64,000 bases of DNA from Roseburia sp. (GCA_017937095.1 JAGBEG010000007.1:124001-188000); one strand, 5' to 3'; shown: positions 1-8,799, numbered from the stretch's first letter. Made by a program: numbers and translations. The notes: generated by a model not told the origin, from the letters alone.

Positions 1-67
1 CGATTACTTTGAGACGCCGGAGTTTCTCGATGAACAGCTTGAGAAATATTCGAAAGAAAGCTTATAA
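1..67 (+). CDS. C-terminal end of an unidentified protein (partial)
   Basis: An open frame enters from the left edge (first full codon at base 2) and stops with TAA at 65-67, leaving only 21 residues, ending in LEKYSKESL. The fragment is acidic and polar, like an exposed C-terminal helix. It is followed 25 bases later by a strong hairpin with a U-tract, which supports it being the end of a real transcription unit on this strand. Too little remains to name a family. Confidence 0.6.
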   Translation, partial: DYFETPEFLDEQLEKYSKESL

Positions 68-91
68 GAGAATTTCATAAGAAGAGAAAAG

Positions 92-152
92 ACTGCCATG
101 GGAACAATAGGCTGCGTACAGCCCTGCTGTGTTGTTCCCGTGGCAGTTTTTT
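92..152 (+). terminator. Intrinsic terminator after the left-edge gene
   Basis: A 16-bp stem (92-107 with 132-147, one mismatch) is followed by a run of T residues at 147-152. It ends the plus-strand unit entering from the left. A second, perfect inverted repeat (149-213) begins inside its T-tract. Confidence 0.85.
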
Positions 153-213
153 ACTCTATAGGAAATACCGTGTTGCTGTAAAGTGTGAAAGCCATGATTC
201 CTATAGAGTAAAA
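149..213. repeat. Hairpin repeat element, copy 1 (post-terminator)
   Basis: A perfect 16-bp inverted repeat (149-164 and 198-213) encloses 33 bases. The left arm and loop closely resemble 61129-61168. Shared blocks are CTCTATAGGAAATA, CGTGTTG and TGTAAAG with scattered single changes. Both copies start directly behind the T-tract of an intrinsic terminator. The right arm overlaps the stop codon of the minus-strand sensor kinase, so this copy may also help end that transcript. Confidence 0.6.
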
Positions 214-1511
214 GTCCTGCCGGGCGGCAGTACGACCGAGAAGCAGGCGCCTCCGCCGGGGACGTCGGTCACAAAAATTTTGCCGTGATGCGCCGTCACG
301 ATCTCCTTTGCAATGCACAGACCAAGTCCGTAGTGTTCCTTGCTTGTGCGTGACTGCTCCGCCCGGTAGAACCGCTCGAAAATGAGTTTTTTGTCGCAGT
401 CGGGCACACCGCATCCGTTGTCCGATACGGTAAAGCAGACGTTCTTTGCGGCGGACAGGGAGAGGGTGACGGTTCCGCCCTCTGGCGTGTAGGATAGGGC
501 ATTGTCGACGAGGATGGAGAGCACCTGTCCGATGCGGTCGGCGTCTAAGGAGCAGCTTAAGGAGCTGTTCTCCGGCAGGACAATTTTCAGGGAAATTCCT
601 TTTCCGGCGGCGAGCAGTTCGTATTTCTCATATGCGGCAAGAAGCAGCTCGTCGGGCTGGCAGTCGGACATATGCAGGGCGAGCGAATGCGCGTCGGAGT
701 TCGTGAGCACGAGCATATCCGAGATCAGGCGCTGCATCCTGAGCCCCTCCTGCGTCAATATGGACATAAAATGGGAACGACAATCATCGCTGTCAGCTTT
801 CGCTAACGCCTCAAGCCCCGACTGCATCACGGCAAGCGGTGTGCGCAGCTCATGCGAAGCGGAGGCGACAAATTCAGACTGCCTCTTTATGTTCTCTTCG
901 AGCGGACGCAGCATAAACCCGGTAAATTTCCAGGAAAAGACACCAAGCAGGGAGAGCGCGGCAAGGTCGGCGGCAAGAAAGGCAAGCCGCTGCATAAGAA
1001 GCTGGCGTCCTCTGTCCGCAAGCGGATAAAAGAGCAGAAAAGAGAGTGTTCCGTGTGCCTTTGGAATGGTTCCGGCAGAGACATAATAGGAGCTGCCCGA
1101 AGCGTCGCGAAGCTCAAATTCGGTATGCGCTGAAAGCTGCCTGTCAGACGAAGCGAAAATGTCAAGACCGTAGGAAGCTGCGGCTGTGTCAATGGCAAGG
1201 CGAACGCAATCCTCACCGGGCGTCGTCTGTGTTCCGGCAAGATGGTACAGATAGAGCGGGGAACCGTTATCATAGCAAAGAAGCTCGAACTGCTTTTTCT
1301 CCGCGAGCTGATTTATCCACTGCAGTGAGACGGCGTCCTGCTGCTGCAGTTGTGTGAGAACGGAAGCTGCTTCATTTGAAAATGCAGCGTAGTTGTTCTC
1401 TTTCAGACTCCGTTCGGAAATAAAAAGGCAGAGAAAGGTCAAAAGTATAAGAATTGATCCGGTGACTGCCGTACAAAAAAGTGTCATTTGCAGATGAAAT
1501 TTATGAAACAT
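201..1511 (-). CDS. Membrane sensor histidine kinase
   Basis: Senses a signal outside the cell and phosphorylates the response regulator encoded just upstream. A membrane helix at about residues 9-31, an extracytoplasmic region of about 130 residues, a second helix near 172-200, a HisKA dimerisation helix with the acceptor His220 in SASHELRTPL, and an ATP-binding domain with N337, the DNGCGVP G1 box (364-370), FERFYRA and HYGLGLCIAKE are all visible. The ATG at 1511 is chosen because GGAG lies 9 bases upstream and it overlaps the regulator gene by only 11 bases; a longer frame to 1538 has no better site. The stop codon is TAG inside an inverted repeat. The sensor region has no recognised fold, so the ligand is unknown. 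The system probably controls the divergent 2343-8652 operon. Confidence 0.93.
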   Translation of the reverse strand: MFHKFHLQMTLFCTAVTGSILILLTFLCLFISERSLKENNYAAFSNEAASVLTQLQQQDAVSLQWINQLAEKKQFELLCYDNGSPLYLYHLAGTQTTPGEDCVRLAIDTAAASYGLDIFASSDRQLSAHTEFELRDASGSSYYVSAGTIPKAHGTLSFLLFYPLADRGRQLLMQRLAFLAADLAALSLLGVFSWKFTGFMLRPLEENIKRQSEFVASASHELRTPLAVMQSGLEALAKADSDDCRSHFMSILTQEGLRMQRLISDMLVLTNSDAHSLALHMSDCQPDELLLAAYEKYELLAAGKGISLKIVLPENSSLSCSLDADRIGQVLSILVDNALSYTPEGGTVTLSLSAAKNVCFTVSDNGCGVPDCDKKLIFERFYRAEQSRTSKEHYGLGLCIAKEIVTAHHGKIFVTDVPGGGACFSVVLPPGRTFTL

Positions 1512-2184
1512 GTGGATTCTCCAATCGGTAGCCCACACCGCGGATCGTGGAGAGGGCTAAGGCGCTGCCTACAGTGTCAAGGCGTTTGCGCAGAAAGTGG
1601 ATATAGGTGTCGAGGTTGCTCTCTTCCACGGCGGCGTCCGCGCCCCAGACGCGGGAGAGTAAGACCATGCGCCGCAGCACGGTATCCGGTTCCCGTAAGA
1701 AGACTTCGAGCAGACGTCCTTCGCGCCCGGAGAGCAGAAGACTTCCGGCAGGGCCGGTCAGCTCGCGCATGCCGGAATCGTAGGAGATATCGCCGAAGGA
1801 AAGCGCCTCGTGCGCTTCCCATTTGCCGCTGCGCCTTCCGAGCGAGCGGATGCGCGCCAGAAGCTCTTCAAAGGCAAAGGGCTTTACCATATAATCATCC
1901 GCGCCCATATCCAGTCCCTCGATGCGGTCGTAGAGTTCTCCGAGTGCGGTGATCAGGATGACCGGAGTTCTGACGCCCGCTTCCCTTGCTTTCTTAAGTA
2001 CAAGAAGACCGTTCATTGTCGGGAGCATCCGGTCTAAGAGCACGAGATCATACGCGTCCTGTACAAAGAGGTCAAGTCCGTCCCTGCCGTCATGGCAGAT
2101 ATCGATTTCGTGCTGTTCCTTTCTTAATTGGAATGAGAGCGTGTCGCAAAGATTTCTGTCGTCTTCTATCAGTAAAATTCTCAT
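1501..2184 (-). CDS. OmpR/PhoB-family response regulator
   Basis: DNA-binding partner of the adjacent sensor kinase. The receiver domain (about 1-115) has the acidic pair in IEDD (8-9), the phospho-acceptor Asp51 in LVLLDRMLP, Thr79 in LITA and Lys101 in MVKPF. The winged-helix output domain occupies about 130-223, with the typical ending TIRGVGYRLE. The 227-residue length is normal. The gene overlaps the kinase by 11 bases, so the two are translationally coupled. Upstream, between this gene and the divergent transporter operon, lie TTAAAG repeats at 11-12 bp spacing in both orientations, as expected for tandem binding of this family. Which process it regulates is inferred from position only. 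Confidence 0.95.
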   Translation of the reverse strand: MRILLIEDDRNLCDTLSFQLRKEQHEIDICHDGRDGLDLFVQDAYDLVLLDRMLPTMNGLLVLKKAREAGVRTPVILITALGELYDRIEGLDMGADDYMVKPFAFEELLARIRSLGRRSGKWEAHEALSFGDISYDSGMRELTGPAGSLLLSGREGRLLEVFLREPDTVLRRMVLLSRVWGADAAVEESNLDTYIHFLRKRLDTVGSALALSTIRGVGYRLENPHVS

Positions 2185-2227
2185 GATTTTTCTGTTTCCT
2201 TTCTAAGTGGTATCTTATCACAAATCC

Positions 2228-2286
2228 CTTTAAAAAATCTTTAAGACAAACAAAAAATTAAAGGCAGCCTTAAAGGAAGCTTAAAG
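2228..2286. promoter_or_regulatory. TTAAAG direct-repeat operator between TCS and transporter operon
   Basis: Three TTAAAG hexamers on the plus strand start at 2258, 2270 and 2281 (12 and 11 bp apart). Two more on the minus strand occupy 2228-2233 and 2239-2244 (11 bp apart). One-turn direct repeats are the usual target of OmpR-type regulators. The two sets point towards the two divergent transcription units, so the neighbouring response regulator is the likely binder. No clear sigma-A promoter was resolved here. Confidence 0.55.
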
Positions 2287-2342
2287 ATACTTCTGTTAAG
2301 ATAAAACCATACACAAAACAATGAATGGGAGATGGAGGTCAT

Positions 2343-4625
2343 ATGAGAAAAAGATGGATCGGGATCGTGCTTGCGGTCACAATGCTCATCGGCAGCGTAA
2401 GCGGCTGTGGAAAAAATGCAGATGCGTCCGGAAACGGTATGCCGGGGGCAGATGGTGCGCCAGATACGGAAAACGCGCAAGGCACTGCCGGAAGAGGGCG
2501 GTTTATGGAGTCGGAGGTTGCGCTCCCGGAGGGCGTAGAGAAAATCTATGCAATGGAACAGCTTGCAGACGGCAGCGTGAAACTCTTCGGAAGCGATGCA
2601 GATCAGATGCAGTTTGTTTCGGCGCAGACGGCAGATCTGGGCGGACATTGGGAAGTGCAGAGGGTTGCAGGCGGCGAACTTAATGAGGAGGGTTATATCG
2701 AGAGCTGTGCAATCGATAGAGAAGGGACGCTTGCATTACTTGTGAGCGCTCAGAACGAGGCGGATGAGATAGAAAACCGGGTAGGTTATGTGCAGGCGGA
2801 CGGAACGCTTCGCTGGCAGGAATTGTTTTCCGATGAGGCGGTCTATATGTGGGAATGCAGATTTGATGCTTCGGGTAATCTGCTCTGTCAGGGCGCTGGG
2901 GGAAATGTCTACAAAGTCGATTCCGCGACGGGAGAATGCACGCTGTATTGCGATACGGAAGGCGAGACTTCCTTCTATTTTGGGGTGGCGGACAATCTGG
3001 TGATTGTTGTGACAAGTCCGGGCGGAATTATGGTGTACGATGCGGCGGACGGCGGCAGGCAGACGGACGGCGCAGCATTAAATGAACTGCTGGCATCCGG
3101 CAGTATGATTTCTGACAGCACCAATGAATACAAGCATATTGTGTTTCATGGAGGTGCAAAGGAGGGACAGATCATCTATGTCTGCCATGACGGCATCTAT
3201 TGCTATACGCAGGGCGGAAGCGTCAGTGAACAGTTTGTGAACGGCTCGCTGACGACGCTGGGGGACACGACGGTGAACTTTGTCTGTGCACTGATGCCGG
3301 ATGAGGACCATTTCCTGGCTGCCATACGCGACGGAAACGGTCGGTATAAGCTTTTAAAATACTCCTATGACAAGGATGCGCTGGCAGTGCCGGAAAAGGA
3401 GTTAAAGGTCTATGCGCTCAGGGATTCCGCGTATCTGCGTCAGGTGGTGTCTGCTTACCAGCACACATACCAGGATGTGTACGTCAATCTGCAGATTGGG
3501 ATGTCGGGAGAGGACGGCATAACGGCGGAGGACGCGCTTCGGGTATTGAATACGGATATTCTTGCGGGAAACGGACCGGACGTGCTGATTCTGGACGGTA
3601 TGCCGGTGGACAGTTATGTGGAAAAGGAAATGCTCGCAGATCTTACGCCTTTGGCAGAAGAGCTGCGCGCAGGGGACGGATTGTTTGAAAATATTGTTTC
3701 TGCGTATGAGCAGGACGGAAAAATCTATGAGCTTCCGGCGCGGTTTTATCTGCCGATTATTGTAGGAAAACCGGAGGCAGTGGAGGCTGGCGCTGCACTT
3801 CCTGGCCTTTGCGATTACACAGAGGCGTTAAAGGAGAACGGCAGCACGAAGATATTGGGCGGGGCATCGGCGGAGAGCTTCCTTGAGACGCTTTATCTGG
3901 CGGATGCCGGAAGACTCCAAAAGAGTGACGGCACAGCAGACAGAGAAGAACTTGCGGCATGGCTTGCAGCAGCAAAGCGGCTGTATGATCTGGAAAATCA
4001 TGTGGATGATACGGTAGTCAGTTATGCAGGGGCGTCGGACCTTTCGCTGCAGGGCTCAGAAAATTCGTTTGGCATTCTGATGGGAGAGTGTGAGCTTTCC
4101 ATCGGAACGCTGACCGGCATGTCCATGCTTCCTACGCTGCTTGCAGTCGTCCATGAGGCGGGCGTTACGTATGATGTCGCAAACCGTGATCTGACAAGGA
4201 GCTTCATTCCTTATCAGAAGGTGGGGATTGTAAACGGTACGGGACAGATGGAAGAGGCGCAGAATTTTGTCCGGACGATGTTTGGCAGCGAGTGCGAACG
4301 CACACTGGAAAATGGTTTTCCGGTGAACCGCGCGGCGTACAACGGTATCTGTGAGGATGTGAAAGAGATGTTCGGCGATGGCGCAGGCATTGCTGTTTCT
4401 ACAGATGAAGGGGTCAGCCTGGAGGTAACGCTTACAAGCCCCACAGAGGAGGAACTTGCGGCGTTTACCGCCATACTTGAGAGCCTGAATACGGCGGCAG
4501 ATACGGACGAGGTGGTAAAAGAGCTTATCATAGAACAGGCGAAGAGCTGCCTGCTCGGGGAAAAATCGGTGGAGGATGCATGTGCGGAAATTGAGAAAAA
4601 GGTCAATCTGTATCTTGCGGAATAA
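2343..4625 (+). CDS. Large lipoprotein with C-terminal family-1 solute-binding domain
   Basis: Predicted cell-surface binding lipoprotein of an ABC-type importer. The signal peptide ends in a lipobox (SVSGC, acylated Cys22). The first half (about 50-360) is rich in short beta-strand repeats with aspartate and glycine turns, like a propeller. The second half, from about 360, resembles CUT1 sugar-binding proteins (LKVYALRDSAYLRQVV, then NGPDVLILDG). At 760 residues it is almost twice the family's usual 400-450, because of the N-terminal half. ATG 2343 is preferred to 2325 because GGAGG lies just before it, although the spacing (4 nt) is short. First gene of the 2343-8652 operon, followed by two permease genes. 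The ligand is unknown; a carbohydrate or peptidoglycan-like ligand is only a guess. Confidence 0.85.
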   Translation: MRKRWIGIVLAVTMLIGSVSGCGKNADASGNGMPGADGAPDTENAQGTAGRGRFMESEVALPEGVEKIYAMEQLADGSVKLFGSDADQMQFVSAQTADLGGHWEVQRVAGGELNEEGYIESCAIDREGTLALLVSAQNEADEIENRVGYVQADGTLRWQELFSDEAVYMWECRFDASGNLLCQGAGGNVYKVDSATGECTLYCDTEGETSFYFGVADNLVIVVTSPGGIMVYDAADGGRQTDGAALNELLASGSMISDSTNEYKHIVFHGGAKEGQIIYVCHDGIYCYTQGGSVSEQFVNGSLTTLGDTTVNFVCALMPDEDHFLAAIRDGNGRYKLLKYSYDKDALAVPEKELKVYALRDSAYLRQVVSAYQHTYQDVYVNLQIGMSGEDGITAEDALRVLNTDILAGNGPDVLILDGMPVDSYVEKEMLADLTPLAEELRAGDGLFENIVSAYEQDGKIYELPARFYLPIIVGKPEAVEAGAALPGLCDYTEALKENGSTKILGGASAESFLETLYLADAGRLQKSDGTADREELAAWLAAAKRLYDLENHVDDTVVSYAGASDLSLQGSENSFGILMGECELSIGTLTGMSMLPTLLAVVHEAGVTYDVANRDLTRSFIPYQKVGIVNGTGQMEEAQNFVRTMFGSECERTLENGFPVNRAAYNGICEDVKEMFGDGAGIAVSTDEGVSLEVTLTSPTEEELAAFTAILESLNTAADTDEVVKELIIEQAKSCLLGEKSVEDACAEIEKKVNLYLAE

Positions 4626-5466
4626 GCTGTCAAAAAGGCAGCTTGCGGGAATGCTCTTTGTGCTGCCGGGATTCTCTGGTGTCCTCGTGTTCTGCCTGAT
4701 TCCGTTCGGGGATGTGGTGAGGCGTTCTGTGGTGCGTTCCGACGGAAGCTTCTGCGGACTTATGAATTATAAAACGGTGCTCTCGAATGAGGCGTTCCTG
4801 CTTGCCGCGCGCAATACGCTCCGGTTTACGGCAGTCTGCATCCCGCTGCTCTTTGTAATCGCATTCGCGCTTGCCCTGCTTCTTGGGCAGGCGGGAGCGC
4901 GTGCAAAATGGTACAAAAGCGCGCTGCTCGTACCGTTTGCGGTTCCGGCGGCAAGTGTGGCGCTGCTCTGGCGCGTCCTCTTTGACACAAAGGGATTGAT
5001 AAACGGCGCGCTCGCAGCTTTTGGCAGGGCGGGCGTGGACTGGATGAATACGGGAAATGCATTTTATGTGCTTGTGGGAAGCTATCTCTGGAAAAATACC
5101 GGATATGTGGTGCTTCTGTTTCTGGCGGCGCTGGCGCAGATCCCGCAGACGATTTATGAGGCGGCGCGCATGGACGGCGCGGGGCGGATGGCGTGTTTTA
5201 GATATATCACACTGCCGGGCATCCGCTGTGCTTCATATACGATTCTGGTGATTTCCCTGCTGAACTCTTTTAAGGTGTTCCGGGAAGCTTATCTTGTCGC
5301 GGGGAGCTATCCGCAGGAGGACATTTATCTGTTGCAGCATGTGTTCAACAACTGGTTCGTTCGTATGGATGTCGGTAAGATGTCGGCAGGGGCGGTGCTT
5401 CTTGCGCTGGTTATCGGCGCGTGCATCGGAGGCTTGCAGAGGTTGTGGCAGGGGAAAGAGGCATGA
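4582..5466 (+). CDS. ABC importer permease, MalF/UgpA type
   Basis: Membrane channel subunit of a CUT1-type importer with about six hydrophobic segments. The EAA loop that contacts the ATPase is present near residue 193 (EAARMDGAGRMACFRYITLP). A GTG start at 4582 is chosen because GGAGG (4571-4575) is 6 bases upstream; the in-frame ATG at 4576 touches the Shine-Dalgarno sequence and cannot be used well. The frame overlaps the end of the binding-protein gene, and its stop overlaps the start of the second permease, so all three are coupled. No ATPase gene is nearby; a shared ATPase encoded elsewhere (MsmX-like) would be needed. Confidence 0.9.
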   Translation: MRKLRKRSICILRNKLSKRQLAGMLFVLPGFSGVLVFCLIPFGDVVRRSVVRSDGSFCGLMNYKTVLSNEAFLLAARNTLRFTAVCIPLLFVIAFALALLLGQAGARAKWYKSALLVPFAVPAASVALLWRVLFDTKGLINGALAAFGRAGVDWMNTGNAFYVLVGSYLWKNTGYVVLLFLAALAQIPQTIYEAARMDGAGRMACFRYITLPGIRCASYTILVISLLNSFKVFREAYLVAGSYPQEDIYLLQHVFNNWFVRMDVGKMSAGAVLLALVIGACIGGLQRLWQGKEA

Positions 5467-6419
5467 CGGGGGAAAAAACAGATATGACAGGGTGGAAAAT
5501 ATGTATGGACAAAGACGGGAAATATGAAATTACAAATACAGGAAAGAAATGTACATATAATGGGAGAGCAGGAAAATGCTTCGGAAAAGCTATGACAGAG
5601 CTTTGCCTTGCAGCGGCGGCGCTTTTTATGGTAAGCCCGGTCCTGTTTCTTGTGACCGGTAGTCTGATGGGCGATGGAGAGGCGAAGGCGTATCTCGGTC
5701 CTGTGCTCTTTGACGCGGAAGGGTTTGCGACATGGCGTCTGCTGCCGCGTTATCCGACCTTAAGAAATGTGGTCGGGCTGCTTTTGGATTCCCCGGAATT
5801 TTTTACAATGTTCTGGAATACGATGAAGCTTTCGACAGCGACAATTGTGGGACAGCTCGTCTTTGCCGTGCCGGGGGCGTGGGGGCTGGCGCGCTATGAG
5901 TTTCCCGGGAGGAAGCTCATCTATAAGCTTTATGTTATCCTGATGCTGCTGCCGTTTCAGGTCGTCATGCTCCCGGAGTATCTGGTGTTGGACAGGCTTG
6001 GGTTGATCGATACATTGGCGGCAATCGTGCTGCCTGCGGTATTTTCTACATTCTCGGTGTTTTTGATGTACCGGTTTTTTACAGAAATACCCGAGGAGAT
6101 CATTTGCGCGGCGCGTGTGGACGGAGCGGGAGAATTGCAGATTTGTGTGTGGATCGGTCTGCCGCTTGGCGCATCGGGAATTTTTTCGGCGCTTTTTCTG
6201 CAATTTCTGGAGTGCTGCAGCATGATCGAACAGCCTGTTGCATTTTTAAAGGAAAAAACGGCATGGCCGCTCGCCCTGTATCTGCCGGAGATCGATGCGT
6301 CGCAGGTCGGGCTTGCGTTTACGGCGTCGCTTGCGGCATTGCTGGCGCCGCTTCTTCTTTTCTGGATGGGGAAGGATTACCTCGAAGCGGGTATCACTGC
6401 GGCGGCGTTAAAGGAATAG
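5463..6419 (+). CDS. ABC importer permease, MalG/UgpE type
   Basis: Second channel subunit, pairing with the preceding permease. It begins at ATG 5463 in a four-base ATGA overlap with that gene's stop, behind GGAAAGAGG. Hydrophobic helices and an EAA-type loop near residue 215 (CAARVDGAGELQICVWIGLP) identify it. The first position of the EAA motif is Cys instead of Glu. The N-terminal 35 residues are polar and longer than usual before the first membrane segment. Length 318 residues. It belongs to the same operon and is followed 17 bases later by the adaptor gene. Confidence 0.9.
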   Translation: MTGEKTDMTGWKICMDKDGKYEITNTGKKCTYNGRAGKCFGKAMTELCLAAAALFMVSPVLFLVTGSLMGDGEAKAYLGPVLFDAEGFATWRLLPRYPTLRNVVGLLLDSPEFFTMFWNTMKLSTATIVGQLVFAVPGAWGLARYEFPGRKLIYKLYVILMLLPFQVVMLPEYLVLDRLGLIDTLAAIVLPAVFSTFSVFLMYRFFTEIPEEIICAARVDGAGELQICVWIGLPLGASGIFSALFLQFLECCSMIEQPVAFLKEKTAWPLALYLPEIDASQVGLAFTASLAALLAPLLLFWMGKDYLEAGITAAALKE

Positions 6420-6436
6420 AGCAAAGGGAGGAAGCT

Positions 6437-7810
6437 ATGAGCGGAAAGGAACAGAGCGCAGGCAGCCGGACGGCGGCAAGAGGACTGGCGCTGCTGCTGG
6501 TGGGAATGCTGGTCTTTACCATGATTTCAAGGGCGGCGGATGCACTTCTCGTGCCGCAGGTCGTGACAGAGCAGCCGTCTGCGAAGATCATAGAGCATGT
6601 GGTAAAGGCGGACGCGACCGTGGAGAAAACATCGGAGACTCCGGTTTTTACGGAAGAAGGACTGCTCGTCAACCGGGTGTATGTGGAGGAGGGCAGCCAT
6701 GTTATGGAGGGCGATGTGCTGGCGGAGGTACTTTCGGAGGCGCTTCGGGATAAAATCCGCGTGCTCTCCGACGAGATTACGGCGTTAAAGCTTACGAACG
6801 ATGCATTAGCGGCGAATGAAGCGGCGGCGAAAGCGGCACAGGAAAAGGAGGAAAAACGCGCCGTGGAGGATTACGACCGCACCATGCAGCAGCAGATGAA
6901 CGCGGTGGCGCTTGCGCAGTCCGATATGGACGCGGCGGAGAACGCCATTCATGAGATGGAAGCGCAGGACGCGGCGGGTGCGCTCGCAGATTTTACGGAG
7001 GAAGAAAAGAAGCAGAAATATGATGCGCTCTGGACGGATTTCTTTGCGAAGAAGGCGGCGTACGATACGGCTGTGCTTGCGGCGGGCAGCGCCGCAGAGG
7101 ATGCGAGCCGTGCGGTAGAGGATGCGCAGGCGGCGGAGAATACAGACCACACGGAGGAAATCAACGCACTTGCAATCGCGCAGAAGGAAGAGGCGTTGGA
7201 GAAGCTTCTGGCACTGCAGGCATGCGGAGGTCAGATTACGGCGCAGACGGCAGGAACGGTCACGGGCGTCTTTGTTTCGGTCGGACAGAAAACGCCGGAC
7301 ACCGCCGCGTTTACGGTGGCGCAGACAGGGGAAAACATCCGGCTTACGGCGCAGATTTCAAAGGAGGATGCAAAGTATGTCGCAGAGGGGGACGCGGCAA
7401 CGGCGCAGAAGGGCAGCGTAAAGCAGGAGGGTTTTACGATAAGCGCCATCCGGCAGAATGCGGATGGAAGCTGCGAAGTGACCTTTGTCTCTGAGGAGAC
7501 GGCAGAGGCGTTTGAAATCGGTGATGCGGTAACTGTCTCGGTCACAAAACAATCCGCGCGGTATTCTGCGGCGGTTCCGACGGCGGCGCTTCATGTGGAA
7601 CAGAACGGGACATATGTATATGTGATAGAGGAGCGCGATATGGTGCTTGGCACGGAGCTTTTCGCGCGGAAGGTACAGGTTGACGTGTTGGAGAAGAACA
7701 GCCAGTATGCGGCGGTGGAAGAGGGAGGTCTTGGCATGGAGGATAAGGTGATCGTTGATTCGGACCGTTATGTGGAGGAAGGCGATGTGGTGCGCCTTGT
7801 GGCGCAATGA
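6437..7810 (+). CDS. HlyD/MacA-like membrane adaptor protein
   Basis: A membrane-anchored periplasmic-adaptor-type protein, the kind that normally links an export pump to outer layers. One N-terminal membrane helix (about 17-35) precedes a biotinyl-lipoyl-like half-motif (LLVNRVYVEEGSHVMEGDVL). A long alanine- and glutamate-rich coiled-coil hairpin follows (about 100-245), then the second half-motif (TAGTVTGVFVSVGQ) and beta-barrel segments to the end. ATG 6437 follows GGGAGG at ideal spacing; the longer open frame upstream runs through the permease gene and is not used. Its presence beside importer permeases is unusual. In Gram-positive bacteria such adaptors usually accompany MacB/FtsX-type pumps, and the next gene has a related periplasmic domain. 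Confidence 0.82.
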   Translation: MSGKEQSAGSRTAARGLALLLVGMLVFTMISRAADALLVPQVVTEQPSAKIIEHVVKADATVEKTSETPVFTEEGLLVNRVYVEEGSHVMEGDVLAEVLSEALRDKIRVLSDEITALKLTNDALAANEAAAKAAQEKEEKRAVEDYDRTMQQQMNAVALAQSDMDAAENAIHEMEAQDAAGALADFTEEEKKQKYDALWTDFFAKKAAYDTAVLAAGSAAEDASRAVEDAQAAENTDHTEEINALAIAQKEEALEKLLALQACGGQITAQTAGTVTGVFVSVGQKTPDTAAFTVAQTGENIRLTAQISKEDAKYVAEGDAATAQKGSVKQEGFTISAIRQNADGSCEVTFVSEETAEAFEIGDAVTVSVTKQSARYSAAVPTAALHVEQNGTYVYVIEERDMVLGTELFARKVQVDVLEKNSQYAAVEEGGLGMEDKVIVDSDRYVEEGDVVRLVAQ

Positions 7811-8652
7811 GGAGGCGGTATCTGATTGAAATGTGCATTTTTCTTGCCGCGGCATGGCTTGGCGTCCTGGGGCTGACCGGAATACGGATTGTAAACGCCC
7901 GTTCCGGCGGCATTTTGCTCGCGGCGACAGAGGAATCGGACAGACCGGGAGCGGAGCAGATCCGGTCCGTGCGGGAACAGGAGGCAAAAGAGGAAGAGCC
8001 GATTGATTTTACGGCATGGAACGAGACAGAGGAAACGGTCACTGCACTTGACAACTGTCGGAGGGAAGAGACAACTGTAATCCGACTGTGCGGCTCTTCC
8101 GAGTACCTTATCCCTTATGGGGCAACTTTGCAGGACTGGGATTCTGAGGGCTGCTTAATCGGTGAGGAGACGGCGGAAGCATTGTTTGGAAGCCGCAAAG
8201 CGGAAGGGCTGACCGTCTCATGCGGCGGTCGGGAGTATGTCGTGCGCGGGGTGATTGCCTCCCCCGCAAAGCTCCTTATGATTGTGGATGATACGGGGGA
8301 GTTTGCCTGCGATTATATCGCGCTGGGGTATCGCGGCGGCAACCGCAGGGGCGTGGCGGAAGCGTTCCTTTTGCGGCACGGACTGTCGATGCGGCTTGCG
8401 GAGCAGACAGGGTTTAGGCGGACGCTTGCGGTGACGGAGCTGCTCCCCGGGAAGTGGTCGGATTTTGACGGGTGGAATAGGAATTTTATAGCATGGAGAG
8501 AAGGGAAAATCGCGCAGAAGAGCATTGCGCCAAGTGTTTTTGTGACAGAGGCGCAAGGAAAGAGAAACGCCGCAGCGGGTGAACTGGCGGCGGGGGTTTT
8601 GCTTTTTGCCGCCGGAATTTTTGAAACGAACCGTACGCGCCGGGATCTGTAA
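7807..8652 (+). CDS. FtsX/MacB-periplasmic-domain-like membrane protein
   Basis: Starts in an ATGA overlap with the adaptor gene. An N-terminal membrane helix (about 8-28) is followed by an extracellular domain. Segments such as GCLIGEETAEALFGS and GREYVVRGVI resemble the MacB_PCD domain of FtsX-family permeases. A single hydrophobic segment lies near the C-terminus (about 255-270). A real FtsX permease has four helices, so this 281-residue protein is either a stripped-down relative or an accessory subunit. It ends the operon. Neither an ATPase nor a full FtsX partner lies nearby. The homology is read by eye and is moderate. Confidence 0.6.
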   Translation: MRRRYLIEMCIFLAAAWLGVLGLTGIRIVNARSGGILLAATEESDRPGAEQIRSVREQEAKEEEPIDFTAWNETEETVTALDNCRREETTVIRLCGSSEYLIPYGATLQDWDSEGCLIGEETAEALFGSRKAEGLTVSCGGREYVVRGVIASPAKLLMIVDDTGEFACDYIALGYRGGNRRGVAEAFLLRHGLSMRLAEQTGFRRTLAVTELLPGKWSDFDGWNRNFIAWREGKIAQKSIAPSVFVTEAQGKRNAAAGELAAGVLLFAAGIFETNRTRRDL

Positions 8653-8689
8653 TGCCCGGCGTATGGTAACAAAATGTTTTCATGCCGTC

Positions 8690-8717
8690 TTTAGATTGGC
8701 GCCGATACAGCCGATAT
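8690..8717 (+). promoter_or_regulatory. Possible SigD (sigma-28)-type promoter
   Basis: The octamers GCCGATAC (8701-8708) and GCCGATAT (8710-8717) match the -10 element of flagellar sigma-D promoters. A weak TTTA (8690-8693; consensus TAAA) sits 16 bases before the second octamer. They lie about 90 bases before the DUF6033-like gene. The -35 match is poor, so this remains tentative. Confidence 0.35.
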
Positions 8718-8799
8718 AAAAAGTGATAAAAGGAATTATCAGACGGTTGCAGATGCAGGAAAATGCGTCTGCCAGAGAGGAAAGGACAGGGATGTAGCG

